From: Oscillospiraceae bacterium
GTDB lineage: Bacteria; Bacillota; Clostridia; Oscillospirales; Oscillospiraceae
Assembly: GCA_022800755.1 (NCBI GenBank)
Contig: JAAWQX010000009.1
Location: 1-64,000 of the forward strand
Direction: 5' to 3'
DNA length: 64,000 nucleotides
Shown here: piece after piece, positions 16,158 through 24,289 of the stretch
Layout of the letters: every line of letters begins with the position of its first letter
Position numbering within the stretch: the first letter of the stretch is position 1
Program-made: the position numbers and the translations under genes
Notes under the pieces: generated by a model
What the model was told of the DNA's origin: nothing
What the model saw: only the letters and a program-made list of their open reading frames with translations
The model's database searches: none

Positions 16158-17977
16158 GGCTGTTCCTCTTTTGGATGGTAATGGTCGTATACCGCCCGGG
16201 CGGTATTCTTCGGCACGGCCTTGCACAGTTCCTCAAAGGCCGCTTCTTTGATTGTATCCATATTTTTGAATGTGTCAAGCAGTTTATTCCGGCTTTTCGG
16301 CCCCACGCCCGGAATTTCATCCAGTTGGGACTGCATCCGCTCGCTCCGCAGGCTGCGCTGATAGGTGATGGCGAAGCGGTGGGTCTCCTCCTGAATGGTG
16401 CCGATCAGGGCGAACACCGCCTGATTCCCGGAGATGCCCCGCTCCTGTCCGTCGGCGCTGACCAGTTCCCGGGTGCGGTGCCGGTCGTCTTTCACCATGC
16501 CGAAAGTCGGCACAAACAAGCCTACCCGCTCCTGGGCCATCCGCGCCGCCCGCACATGGGTCTCGCCGCCGTCGATGAGCAGCAGGTCGGGAAGCTCGGA
16601 GAATTTCTCATCGCCCTCTTTCGCGTGCAAAAAGCGCCGGTATACGGCCTCTTCCATGCTGGCGTAGTCGTCCTGGGTCTCCGAGTCCCGGATGCGGAAC
16701 TTCCGGTAATCTTTCTTATAGGGCCGCCCGTCCTTGAATACAGTCATGGCCGCCACAATGCCCGTGTCCCCCAGGTTCGACACGTCAAACGCCTCGATCC
16801 GCCGGGGCAAATGCTCCAGCGCCAGCGCCTTTTGCAGCCATTCCAGGGTCTTATTCGTCCGCTGCTGGGCGCTGGTGGCCCGCAAAATTTCTTCCCGGGC
16901 ATTCAGCTGCGCCCGCTCCACCTGGCGCACACGCTCCCCCCGCTGGGGGAACTCCACGTACACCCGGCGGCCTGCCTGCTCCGACAGGAACCGGGACAGT
17001 TCCTCCGCTTCCTCCAGCGCCGCGGGCAGCAGCACCGTTTTCGGGAACGTCCCCCGGCGCACATAATATTGCATCAAAAGCCCCGGCAGCACTTCCTCGT
17101 CCGTGCCCACAGGCTCTTCCATCAACTCATAATCCTTATCCGCCAGGTCGCCGCCCACAAAATGCAGCACGGTAAAGCAGCTTTTCGCCCCCCGGACAAA
17201 GCCTACCGCGTCCGTGTCCGCAAAGGCGGTGGCGATGACCCGCTGCCGGTTGGACAGGCTCTCGATGGCTTTTAGCCGGTCCCGAAACTCCGCCGCCCGC
17301 TCGAACTGCAAGTCCTCAGCGGCCTGCTCCATATGGGCTTTCAGGTCCTCCGTCAGTTCCCGGGTCTTGCCGGATAAGATCAGCTTCGCCTGCTCCATCC
17401 GGGCCTGATATTCACTCTCCGGCAGCTCCCCCAGGCACCATCCCGCGCAGTTTTTCAGATGATAGTGCAGGCAGGGACGGCTTTTCCCCACGTCCTGGGG
17501 AAATTTTTTGCTGCACGTGGGCAGCCCCAAGGCTTTGCAGATCGTCTCAATGATGTCTTTGCTCACCTGCCGCCCACCAAAGGGGCCGAAATACTGCGCC
17601 CCATCCTCCGCAGTCTTGGCGGCGATAGAAAATCTGGGGTACGCTTCATTGCTCAAACGCAAAAAGGGATAGCCTTTATCGTCCTTGAGCAGGATATTAT
17701 ACTTGGGCTTATGCCGTTTAATGAGCGAGTTTTCCAAAACCAGCGCCTCAAATTCGGAATTCACCACGATGACATTAAAATCTTCCACATTGGACACCAT
17801 CGCCGCGACTTTCGGCAGATGCTCCCCATGGAAATAACTGGTCACGCGGTTTTTCAGTTTCTTTGCCTTGCCCACATAAATGACCTCGCCGGACTTGTCC
17901 AGCATCAGGTACACGCCCGGCAGCAAGGGCAGGCGATTGGCTTTTTCCCGCAATTTTTGCAGCAGCGCTTCGTTCAT
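16154..17977 (-). CDS. uvrC: Excinuclease ABC subunit C
   Basis: UvrC makes both incisions in nucleotide excision repair. The 607-residue protein has an N-terminal GIY-YIG nuclease (LPGVYLMLDKSGEVIYVGKAK) and a Cys-rich segment (CLHYHLKNCAGWCLG). A UvrB-binding UVR motif near residues 200-235, an RNase H-like second nuclease (FDVSNLGDTG with LLIDGG) and C-terminal helix-hairpin-helix motifs follow. The ATG at 17977 follows GGGGGAG and is preferred to an upstream TTG. A terminator separates it from the HPr gene; no clear promoter of its own was seen. Confidence 0.96.
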   Translation of the reverse strand: MNEALLQKLREKANRLPLLPGVYLMLDKSGEVIYVGKAKKLKNRVTSYFHGEHLPKVAAMVSNVEDFNVIVVNSEFEALVLENSLIKRHKPKYNILLKDDKGYPFLRLSNEAYPRFSIAAKTAEDGAQYFGPFGGRQVSKDIIETICKALGLPTCSKKFPQDVGKSRPCLHYHLKNCAGWCLGELPESEYQARMEQAKLILSGKTRELTEDLKAHMEQAAEDLQFERAAEFRDRLKAIESLSNRQRVIATAFADTDAVGFVRGAKSCFTVLHFVGGDLADKDYELMEEPVGTDEEVLPGLLMQYYVRRGTFPKTVLLPAALEEAEELSRFLSEQAGRRVYVEFPQRGERVRQVERAQLNAREEILRATSAQQRTNKTLEWLQKALALEHLPRRIEAFDVSNLGDTGIVAAMTVFKDGRPYKKDYRKFRIRDSETQDDYASMEEAVYRRFLHAKEGDEKFSELPDLLLIDGGETHVRAARMAQERVGLFVPTFGMVKDDRHRTRELVSADGQERGISGNQAVFALIGTIQEETHRFAITYQRSLRSERMQSQLDEIPGVGPKSRNKLLDTFKNMDTIKEAAFEELCKAVPKNTARAVYDHYHPKEEQP

Positions 17978-17994
17978 GGTCTCCCCCAGATACA

Positions 17995-18023
17995 AAAAGG
18001 GCGTGTCCTGGACACGCCCTTTT
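17995..18023. terminator. Bidirectional-looking terminator between HPr gene and uvrC
   Basis: A near-perfect palindrome AAAAAGGGCGTGTCC/GGACACGCCCTTTT with a minimal loop and T runs on both strands lies 17 bp upstream of uvrC. It probably ends the HPr transcript. Confidence 0.7.
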
Positions 18024-18040
18024 CTTTCATTCGTACAAAC

Positions 18041-18316
18041 TTATTCGGAAAACTCGTTTTCCACCAGAGCCGTCAACGTTGCCACGGCGGCGGACTCATC
18101 CACGCCGTCGGCAATGATGGTCATGGGCGTTCCCTTGACGATGCCCAAGGACAGCACACCCAGCAGGCTTTTGGCGTTGACTCTTCTCTCGCCCTTTTCG
18201 TCATTCTTTTCGATCCAGATACTGCTCTTAAATTCATTGGCTTTCTGAATAAAGAACGTCGCGGGACGCGCGTGCAGCCCCACCTGATTGTTGATAATAA
18301 CTTCCTTAGAGACCAT
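18041..18316 (-). CDS. ptsH: HPr-family phosphocarrier protein
   Basis: HPr relays phosphate from enzyme I to sugar-specific PTS EII proteins, and in Firmicutes acts in catabolite control when phosphorylated on serine. The 91-residue protein has the active His15 in GLHARPATFF and a regulatory-type serine, Ser50, in VNAKSLLGVLSLGI. Compared with the usual 85-88 residues there is a short charged insertion (KNDEKGERR) before that site. It is a single-gene unit with its own promoter and terminator. A secondary HPr/Crh-like role cannot be excluded because ptsI is not nearby. Confidence 0.88.
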   Translation of the reverse strand: MVSKEVIINNQVGLHARPATFFIQKANEFKSSIWIEKNDEKGERRVNAKSLLGVLSLGIVKGTPMTIIADGVDESAAVATLTALVENEFSE

Positions 18317-18378
18317 ACTCGCCCACTCCTTAATCCTTAAATCGCCTTACTCGAGCACATCTTAAACTCAACGCTTAC

Positions 18379-18407
18379 AGCATACCAAATTTAGATAAAA
18401 TAGTCAA
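18379..18407 (-). promoter_or_regulatory. Sigma-A promoter of the HPr gene
   Basis: TTGACT and TATGCT are separated by 17 bp on the minus strand, about 60 nt before the start codon, which has an AGGAG site. Confidence 0.65.
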
Positions 18408-18464
18408 CTGGAAACCTTAGATTTTGGCGCTTTGCCCATATCTGGCCATACAAATTCTCCGCTT

Positions 18465-20849
18465 TTATTTCAGTTCCACCACAGTCACGCCGGTTTCCCC
18501 CTCGCCGTAGCGTCCCAGGCGGAAGCCCTTGACGCGCTTATGCCGGCGCAGGGTGTCGTGTACGGTCTGGCGCAGGGCGCCGGTGCCTTTGCCGTGGATG
18601 ATCCGCACGGATTCCAGCCGTCCCAGATACGCGTCGTCGATGTACCGCTCCACGATAGGGATCGCCTCCAGCGTCTCCATGCCGCGAATATCGATCTCCG
18701 CCGGCACCGCCGCGGTGCGAAGCTGCGACGTGCCGGTCCCCCGGGATTTGGGCGCTTCCTTTTTCTTCTGGTGCTCCAGCAAAAACACCTCGTCCTCTCG
18801 GGCGGTAATGTGCATCAACCCCGCCTTGAGGGTCAGCACCCGGTCCGCGGAGACCTCTTCCACCTCAGCTTTCATGCCCATGGCCGTGATCTCCACCACA
18901 TCGCCCACCTGGATGGGCCGGGCGGATTTCCGCTCCGCCAGTTCCTTTTGCTTCTGGGACTGCTGCTTTTCCTCGGCCTCATTGAGCCGGCGGCGCAGCT
19001 CCGCACGCTCCGCGTTGATCTGCTGGTGGTCGTACTGCTCCTGGATGACCGCCCGCATCCGGTCAATCTCCTTAAACGCCCGCTCCGCTTCCTCCCGGGC
19101 ATCGGCGATGATCTTCTCCGCTTCCCGGCGGGCCTTTTCATTGCTCATTTCCAGCCGCACGGACAATTCCGCCCGGAGCCGCGCCGCTTCCTTGCGGTCC
19201 GCTTCCGTCTTCTGCTGGGCCTTGTCAATGTCCACCTTCTCTCGCTCCATGGACTGCCGCAGCGTGTCCAGCTTCGTGAGCACATCCTCAAAGCTGGCGC
19301 TTTCCGTGCCAACTCTGGCCTTCGCGTCCTCAATGATGTCCTCTGGCAGCCCCAGCCGCCGGGAAATCGCAAAGGCGTTGGATTTCCCCGGAATCCCCAC
19401 TAGCAAGTGATAGGTCGGCCGCAGGGTCTCCACATCGAACTCGCAGGACGCGTTCACCACGCCGGGAGAGGTAGTCGCGTAGACTTTCAACTCCGCATAA
19501 TGCGTCGTCGCCGTGACATACGCCCCCCGCTGCCGCACCGCCTCAATGACGGCCACAGCCAGCGCCGCGCCCTCCGTGGGGTCCGTCCCGGCGCCCAACT
19601 CGTCGAACAGCACCAGGCTCCTTTCGCCGCATTCGTCCAAAATTCGCACGATGTTCGTCATATGGGACGAAAACGTGGAAAGCGACTGCTCAATGCTCTG
19701 TTCGTCGCCGATATCCGCCAATATGCACCGGAACACCGGCACACAGCTTCCGTCCGACGCCGGGATATGCAGCCCGCACTGGGCCATGGCGTTGAGCAGG
19801 CCGATGGTTTTCAGGGTCACGGTCTTGCCGCCGGTATTCGGCCCGGTGACTACCATAGTGTCAAACTCCTCGCCCAGGGCCACGGTGATTGGCACGGCGG
19901 TCTCCTTCGGCAAAAGAGGGTGCCGCGCGTTCATCAGCCGCATGGAGCCGCCGGACAATTCCGGCTCCATCCCACCCATCTGGTAGCTGAGTTTCGCCTT
20001 GGCAAAAATCAGGTCCAGCTGGGTCAAGATCACGTAATCTGTGTCGATATCCGCCCGGTGGGCGGCGCATTCGGCAGACAATTCCATCAAAATACGCTCG
20101 ATCTCCGCCTTTTCCTTGGCCCGCAGCTCCCGCAGTTCGTTGTTCGCCTTAACTGATGCCATGGGCTCTACGAACAGCGTCGCGCCGGAGGCGGAGACGT
20201 CGTGAACCAGGCCGGGAATCTCGCCCCGGTGCTCGGCCTTTACCGGGACCACGTACCGTTCCGACCGGGTAGTGATGATGGGTTCCTGCAGCGCCTTGGC
20301 GTAAGCCGGGGACGAGATGATCTTTTGCAGGGATTCCCGTGCCCGGGCCGTCGCCGCCCGAATCTGCCGCCGGATGGTGGCAAGTTCTGGGCTAGCCGCG
20401 TCGGCGATCTCGTCTTCGCCCAAAATGGACGATGTAATGGTTTCCTCCAAGTGCCGGTCCGGCTGCAAGGACGCGAACAAATGGTCGATGACGGTCTTTT
20501 CCGCCAGCGCCCGGTCATTTTCCCCATAAGCCCGGATGCCCCGGGCGCAGGAGAGCACCTTGGCGATGTCCAGCAGCTCAATGGGATTGAGCATCCCGCC
20601 CAGGTCCGCCCGGGACAGGGACGAGCGCACATCCTTGATACCGTAAAACGACGGACTGCCCTTGAGCACCATCATAGACGCCGCCGCGGAGGTCTCCGCC
20701 AGACGGCGGCGCACCTCGCCCTTTTCCGGGCTGGGCCGCAGGCTTCGGGCGGCCTGCTTGGCGGTATCGCTCACCGCTTGGGCGGCTAACTGCTCCAAAA
20801 TCTGCGGCAGTTCCAGGATGTCCAGAGATTTTTCCTGTTGTGTTTCCAT
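18465..20849 (-). CDS. mutS2: Endonuclease MutS2
   Basis: MutS2 is a MutS-family ATPase without the mismatch-recognition domain. In Firmicutes it acts on recombination intermediates and collided ribosomes. The 794-residue protein has the N-terminal lever/core region. The ATPase has Walker A GPNTGGKT near residue 333 and the signature DELGAGTDPTEGAALA. Next come a long coiled coil (about 510-640), a KOW-like segment and a C-terminal Smr nuclease domain (DIRGMETLEAIPIVERYIDDA, HGKGTGALR). It lies 5 bp downstream of recO. Confidence 0.96.
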   Translation of the reverse strand: METQQEKSLDILELPQILEQLAAQAVSDTAKQAARSLRPSPEKGEVRRRLAETSAAASMMVLKGSPSFYGIKDVRSSLSRADLGGMLNPIELLDIAKVLSCARGIRAYGENDRALAEKTVIDHLFASLQPDRHLEETITSSILGEDEIADAASPELATIRRQIRAATARARESLQKIISSPAYAKALQEPIITTRSERYVVPVKAEHRGEIPGLVHDVSASGATLFVEPMASVKANNELRELRAKEKAEIERILMELSAECAAHRADIDTDYVILTQLDLIFAKAKLSYQMGGMEPELSGGSMRLMNARHPLLPKETAVPITVALGEEFDTMVVTGPNTGGKTVTLKTIGLLNAMAQCGLHIPASDGSCVPVFRCILADIGDEQSIEQSLSTFSSHMTNIVRILDECGERSLVLFDELGAGTDPTEGAALAVAVIEAVRQRGAYVTATTHYAELKVYATTSPGVVNASCEFDVETLRPTYHLLVGIPGKSNAFAISRRLGLPEDIIEDAKARVGTESASFEDVLTKLDTLRQSMEREKVDIDKAQQKTEADRKEAARLRAELSVRLEMSNEKARREAEKIIADAREEAERAFKEIDRMRAVIQEQYDHQQINAERAELRRRLNEAEEKQQSQKQKELAERKSARPIQVGDVVEITAMGMKAEVEEVSADRVLTLKAGLMHITAREDEVFLLEHQKKKEAPKSRGTGTSQLRTAAVPAEIDIRGMETLEAIPIVERYIDDAYLGRLESVRIIHGKGTGALRQTVHDTLRRHKRVKGFRLGRYGEGETGVTVVELK

Positions 20850-20854
20850 ATATC

Positions 20855-21586
20855 TTACCCTTTGATCTTCTTATAATAATCCAGCGACGAAAAGCCCCGC
20901 TCCAGGCAGGTGAGCAGGTATTCCTCACAAATCACGGACAATTCCCGTGGCGCGTCCCCGGTGAGGGAAAAGGAAAACACCCGCTTCGCCGGAGCTCTCG
21001 CCACATGCCGCATGGCAGCCAGACAAGCCCCGGACACCGGGTCGGCATACCGCGCGCAATTGGGGCACAATAGTCCGCCCTGCCCCGGCGCGAAGCGCAT
21101 TTCCCCGTCCGCGCCGCCGCATACCACGCATTGGTCCAGTTCCGGCGCGAACCCCGCCAGACACATCAGCCGCAGTTCAAACGCCGCTTTCACTTGTTCT
21201 TTTTCGCAAAGCCCGTGACTGAGCGCGTACAGCGCGTTCAGCCCTAATTGCAGTACCTGTGGGTCCGGCGCGTCCTCGTCGGACACGGTCTCCAGCACCT
21301 GGGCCATATAACTGCCGATAGCCAGCGCCTCAAGGTCCGCCCGCAAGCCCTCGAAGCCCTCGATGACAGACCCTTCCCGCACAGACCAACGCCCCCGGCT
21401 GCCGAACAAGGTCAGCTCCGACCAGGTCAGAAACTGGGTCGCCGCGCCGAATTTGCTGGTCTTCCGCAATGCGCCCGGTGCTTTGGCGGTTAATTTTCCC
21501 TCGTCCTCGGTCAGAAGCGTCAAAATACGGTCGGCCTCTTTGTATTTCACTTCCCGCAGAACAAGCGCTTTTGTGGTCAAAAACAT
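20855..21586 (-). CDS. recO: DNA repair protein RecO
   Basis: RecO anneals ssDNA and helps load RecA on SSB-coated DNA in the RecFOR pathway. The 243-residue protein has the N-terminal OB fold (TTKALVLREVKYKEADRIL). The C-terminal helical domain carries a four-cysteine zinc site (CVVC and CPNC). It sits downstream of yqzL and era, the order known from Bacillus. Confidence 0.95.
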   Translation of the reverse strand: MFLTTKALVLREVKYKEADRILTLLTEDEGKLTAKAPGALRKTSKFGAATQFLTWSELTLFGSRGRWSVREGSVIEGFEGLRADLEALAIGSYMAQVLETVSDEDAPDPQVLQLGLNALYALSHGLCEKEQVKAAFELRLMCLAGFAPELDQCVVCGGADGEMRFAPGQGGLLCPNCARYADPVSGACLAAMRHVARAPAKRVFSFSLTGDAPRELSVICEEYLLTCLERGFSSLDYYKKIKG

Positions 21587-21620
21587 ATATGTACCCTACT
21601 GGTCCCGCGGACGGAACCGT

Positions 21621-21737
21621 TCAGTCCGTCCCGATATTTTCAGTGTTACCGCCGGCGGAAAGGCTTGCCCTGTATAAAAGCCAGCAGACAGGGTCCCCGG
21701 TGGTTTGAAACACATCCCAAATGCTGTTTGAATCCAT
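21621..21737 (-). CDS. yqzL: YqzL-family small protein
   Basis: This 38-residue frame begins MDSNSIWDVFQTTGDPVCWLLYR. It matches the pattern of the YqzL family (an aromatic-rich W-x-x-F-x-x-TG-x-x-x-x-YLLY motif), which is typically encoded between era and recO in Firmicutes, exactly this position. The start is supported by GGAGG 8 nt upstream. The C-terminal 15 residues are unconserved and polar. The function of the family is not known. Confidence 0.75.
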   Translation of the reverse strand: MDSNSIWDVFQTTGDPVCWLLYRASLSAGGNTENIGTD

Positions 21738-21809
21738 GTGTCATGCCTCCGCACTATCAGGATATGTGCTTATTTTCCCCACGTGCACCGGCAGTTATTT
21801 TGCCAATAT

Positions 21810-22697
21810 CTACTCAGTATAACCGAAATTTCTCAGCTGCGCCTGACTGTCCCGCCAATTTTCCTTGACCTTCACCCAAGTCTGCAAAAACACTTGATTG
21901 CCCATAAAATGCTCAATATCTTTCCGGGCCAGTTCGCCGATTTTTTTCAGCATCGCGCCTTTTTTGCCGATAATGATGCCTTTATGGCTGTCTTTTTCGC
22001 AGATAATGGTCGCTTCAATGTCGATCACGCCATTCTCTCGTTGGGAAAATTTCGTGATCTCCACCGCTGTCCCGTGAGGGATCTCGTGATCCAGGCACAA
22101 AAGCAGTTTTTCCCGGATCATCTCCGCGCAGATCTGCCGTTCCGGCTGGTCGGTGATCATGTCGTCCGGGAACAGTTGCGGCCCCTCCACGGCAAATTTT
22201 TGCAGTTCGTCCAGCAGTTCGTCCAAGCCCTGCCGCTTTTTCGCGGACACCGGAACGATGGCGTTAAATTCATGGACCGCGGAATAGGCGGCGATGACCT
22301 CCAAAAGCGTCTGCTTTTCCACGGTATCGATCTTATTGATGACCAGCACCGCCGGCGCTTTCATCCCCTTGATCTTTTCAATGAGAAGCTGCTCCTGCTC
22401 GCCCACATTAGCGATGGGCTCCACCACTAGGGCGATCACGTCCACATCCGCCACGGATTCTTCCACGACTTTGACCATATAATCTCCCAGCCGGGTGCGT
22501 GCCCGGTGGAAGCCCGGCGTATCCGTCAGTACGATCTGGGTACTGCCCCGTTCCAGCACCGCAAAAATGCGGTTTCGTGTGGTCTGTGGCTTATTGGACA
22601 CAATAGAGATCTTCTCCCCTACCAACGCGTTGGTCAGTGTAGACTTCCCCACATTGGGCCGTCCGGCAATTGTCACCATCACATTTTGATCGATCAT
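21810..22697 (-). CDS. era: Ribosome assembly GTPase Era
   Basis: Era binds the 3' end of 16S rRNA and promotes 30S maturation. The 295-residue protein has the GTPase G1 motif GRPNVGKS, a TPGFH G3 and NKID G4. The C-terminal KH domain (KGIIIGKKGAMLKKIG) binds RNA. The ATG at 22697 is chosen because the family starts at MVTIAGRPNVGKST; longer upstream extensions lie inside the reductase gene, whose stop it overlaps (ATGA). Confidence 0.96.
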   Translation of the reverse strand: MIDQNVMVTIAGRPNVGKSTLTNALVGEKISIVSNKPQTTRNRIFAVLERGSTQIVLTDTPGFHRARTRLGDYMVKVVEESVADVDVIALVVEPIANVGEQEQLLIEKIKGMKAPAVLVINKIDTVEKQTLLEVIAAYSAVHEFNAIVPVSAKKRQGLDELLDELQKFAVEGPQLFPDDMITDQPERQICAEMIREKLLLCLDHEIPHGTAVEITKFSQRENGVIDIEATIICEKDSHKGIIIGKKGAMLKKIGELARKDIEHFMGNQVFLQTWVKVKENWRDSQAQLRNFGYTE

Positions 22698-23245
22698 AGT
22701 ATCCCCGTTTCCTTTTCTGATTCTTTCATATATCGCAATTCTGCAAACTGCCCATATTTTCGTACTTCTTCCAGACGAAACCGATGCAAATTCTCTGTCT
22801 GTGTAAACAACGGAACACCCGCCCCCAGCAGTACCGGTGCCACCTGAAGAATCAGCCAATCTACCATTCCGCGCTCCAGCAACGGTGCCAAAATCGTGTT
22901 TCCGCCCACGATCCAGACATTCTTCTCCCGACGCACTTGCCCCACAAAATCTACTGCATCACAATTCAAAATGTCAAACCCCTCAGCGCGCAATGTTGTG
23001 TCATGAGTAAACACGAAATTCTGCGTTGACGGATAGGCCAGCCCCGGCTCACCGTCCCGCGCAATGGCGTCAAAGGTTCTTCGCCCCATCACAACAACAT
23101 CCATTTGCTGGTAAAAGTCCGCATAATCCGTTTCCTCCGTCGTCCCGGACTCATACAGCCAGCCCAAACCGCCATCCTTATCTGCCAAATATCCATCCAG
23201 CGTTACACAGCCGTAAAAATACACACTCAAATTGCAAAACCTCAT
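22694..23245 (-). CDS. Dihydrofolate reductase-like (RibD C-terminal) protein
   Basis: This protein (up to 183 residues) has the RibD-C/DHFR-like fold: CVTLDGYLADKDGGLGWL, the NADPH-site VMGRRTFD and VWIVGGNTILAPLLERGMVDWLILQ. Such stand-alone proteins are common, and their substrate is generally unknown. The first ATG (23245) lies only about 2 nt from the predicted transcription start. Translation is therefore either leaderless or begins at the in-frame GTG at 23224, which would give a more family-like N-terminus. It overlaps era by 4 nt. Confidence 0.8.
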   Translation of the reverse strand: MRFCNLSVYFYGCVTLDGYLADKDGGLGWLYESGTTEETDYADFYQQMDVVVMGRRTFDAIARDGEPGLAYPSTQNFVFTHDTTLRAEGFDILNCDAVDFVGQVRREKNVWIVGGNTILAPLLERGMVDWLILQVAPVLLGAGVPLFTQTENLHRFRLEEVRKYGQFAELRYMKESEKETGIL

Positions 23246-23253
23246 TTTTATAT

Positions 23254-23281
23254 ATTATACCATGTTTTCCAAAACTTTCAA
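23254..23281 (-). promoter_or_regulatory. Promoter of the reductase-era unit
   Basis: TTGAAA and TATAAT are separated by 16 bp on the minus strand. The -10 box ends only 8 bp before the first ATG, leaving almost no leader. Confidence 0.55.
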
Positions 23282-23287
23282 TGCTCC

Positions 23288-24163
23288 TTAAATCCCCGCA
23301 AGGTATTCCATCACGCACCGCAGTTGGGGCGACACCCACTTATCCCGGTGGCAGAACAACTGCTTCCATACGCTGATCTCAAACTCCTCTGCGGAAAATC
23401 GCACCAGTCGTCCTGCCCGCGTGGAAGCTTCCGTCACGTAATCCGGCAAAAACGAAATGCCCGCTCCCTGTTCCACCAGCCGGCACAAAGTCTGGGTACT
23501 GCCCATTTCCAAAATCGGCTCCAGTTCCAAAGACCGCAGGGACAACTGCTCATCCAGCAGCCGCCGGTAGCTCATGTCCTTTTCCGTGAGCAAAAACGGC
23601 AGGCCGGTCAATTCCTCCGCCGGAACCCGTCTCCGCTTTGCCAGCGGGTGCCCCGACTGTGCCACGAAATGCACCGCCACCCGCTCTTCCTTCACCGGCA
23701 GGTAGCGGGAATTATAAATGTGGTTGTCCAGGGTAAACACCAGGTCCACTTCGTTGTGGTCCAGCAGCCGGAACATTTCCCCGGTCCCCGCCGTGATGAT
23801 CTGCAAACTGATGCCCGGATGCGCCCGATAAAAGCTGTGCAGGCTGTCGCCCAGGAGCATACAAAGGGAATCCGCCATCGCCAGCCGCACATGGCCCGCC
23901 GGCATACTCTCTTCCCGCAGCACGCTGCGCATCTCCTCCATGAGTTTGTCCATCTCATGGGCGTAGCGCAGCACCTCCCGCCCCTGTTCGGTGAGCTTCA
24001 CCGTATGGCGGATGCGCTCAAACAGCCGCACCTGTAATTCATCCTCCAGCTGCTTGATCTGGAACGACACCGTAGACTGGGAAAATCCCAGCCGGGCTGC
24101 CGCCTTGGTAAAGCTCCCCAATTCCGCCACGTAAAGGAAAGTCCGCATGTTCTTCAGTTCCAT
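23288..24163 (-). CDS. LysR-family transcriptional regulator
   Basis: This 291-residue LTTR has an N-terminal winged helix-turn-helix (MRTFLYVAELGSFTKAAARLGFSQSTVSFQIKQLEDEL) and a periplasmic-binding-like effector domain. The start at 24163 matches the family N-terminus; a longer frame to 24238 would cross the promoter region. It is divergent from a sodium:alanine-type symporter, so that transporter is its likely target. The effector is unknown; an amino acid is the natural guess. Confidence 0.9.
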   Translation of the reverse strand: MELKNMRTFLYVAELGSFTKAAARLGFSQSTVSFQIKQLEDELQVRLFERIRHTVKLTEQGREVLRYAHEMDKLMEEMRSVLREESMPAGHVRLAMADSLCMLLGDSLHSFYRAHPGISLQIITAGTGEMFRLLDHNEVDLVFTLDNHIYNSRYLPVKEERVAVHFVAQSGHPLAKRRRVPAEELTGLPFLLTEKDMSYRRLLDEQLSLRSLELEPILEMGSTQTLCRLVEQGAGISFLPDYVTEASTRAGRLVRFSAEEFEISVWKQLFCHRDKWVSPQLRCVMEYLAGI

Positions 24164-24192
24164 CGCCGCCACCGCCTTATATCGACACTTCC

Positions 24193-24205
24193 GATATGAT
24201 ATATC
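24193..24205 (+). promoter_or_regulatory. Candidate LysR-type operator
   Basis: The inverted repeat GATAT-GAT-ATATC lies between the divergent genes, about 13 bp upstream of the -35 box of the symporter promoter. This is the usual place for an LTTR recognition site. Confidence 0.4.
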
Positions 24206-24217
24206 AAAACTATCAAT

Positions 24218-24246
24218 TTTACAAATACTGCCGCTCATTATATACT
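24218..24246 (+). promoter_or_regulatory. Sigma-A promoter of the symporter gene
   Basis: TTTACA and TATACT are separated by 17 bp, about 44 nt upstream of the ATG. Confidence 0.7.
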
Positions 24247-24289
24247 AAATAGGACAAAAACGCAAATACAAACGAAAGTAGCTGATCCC

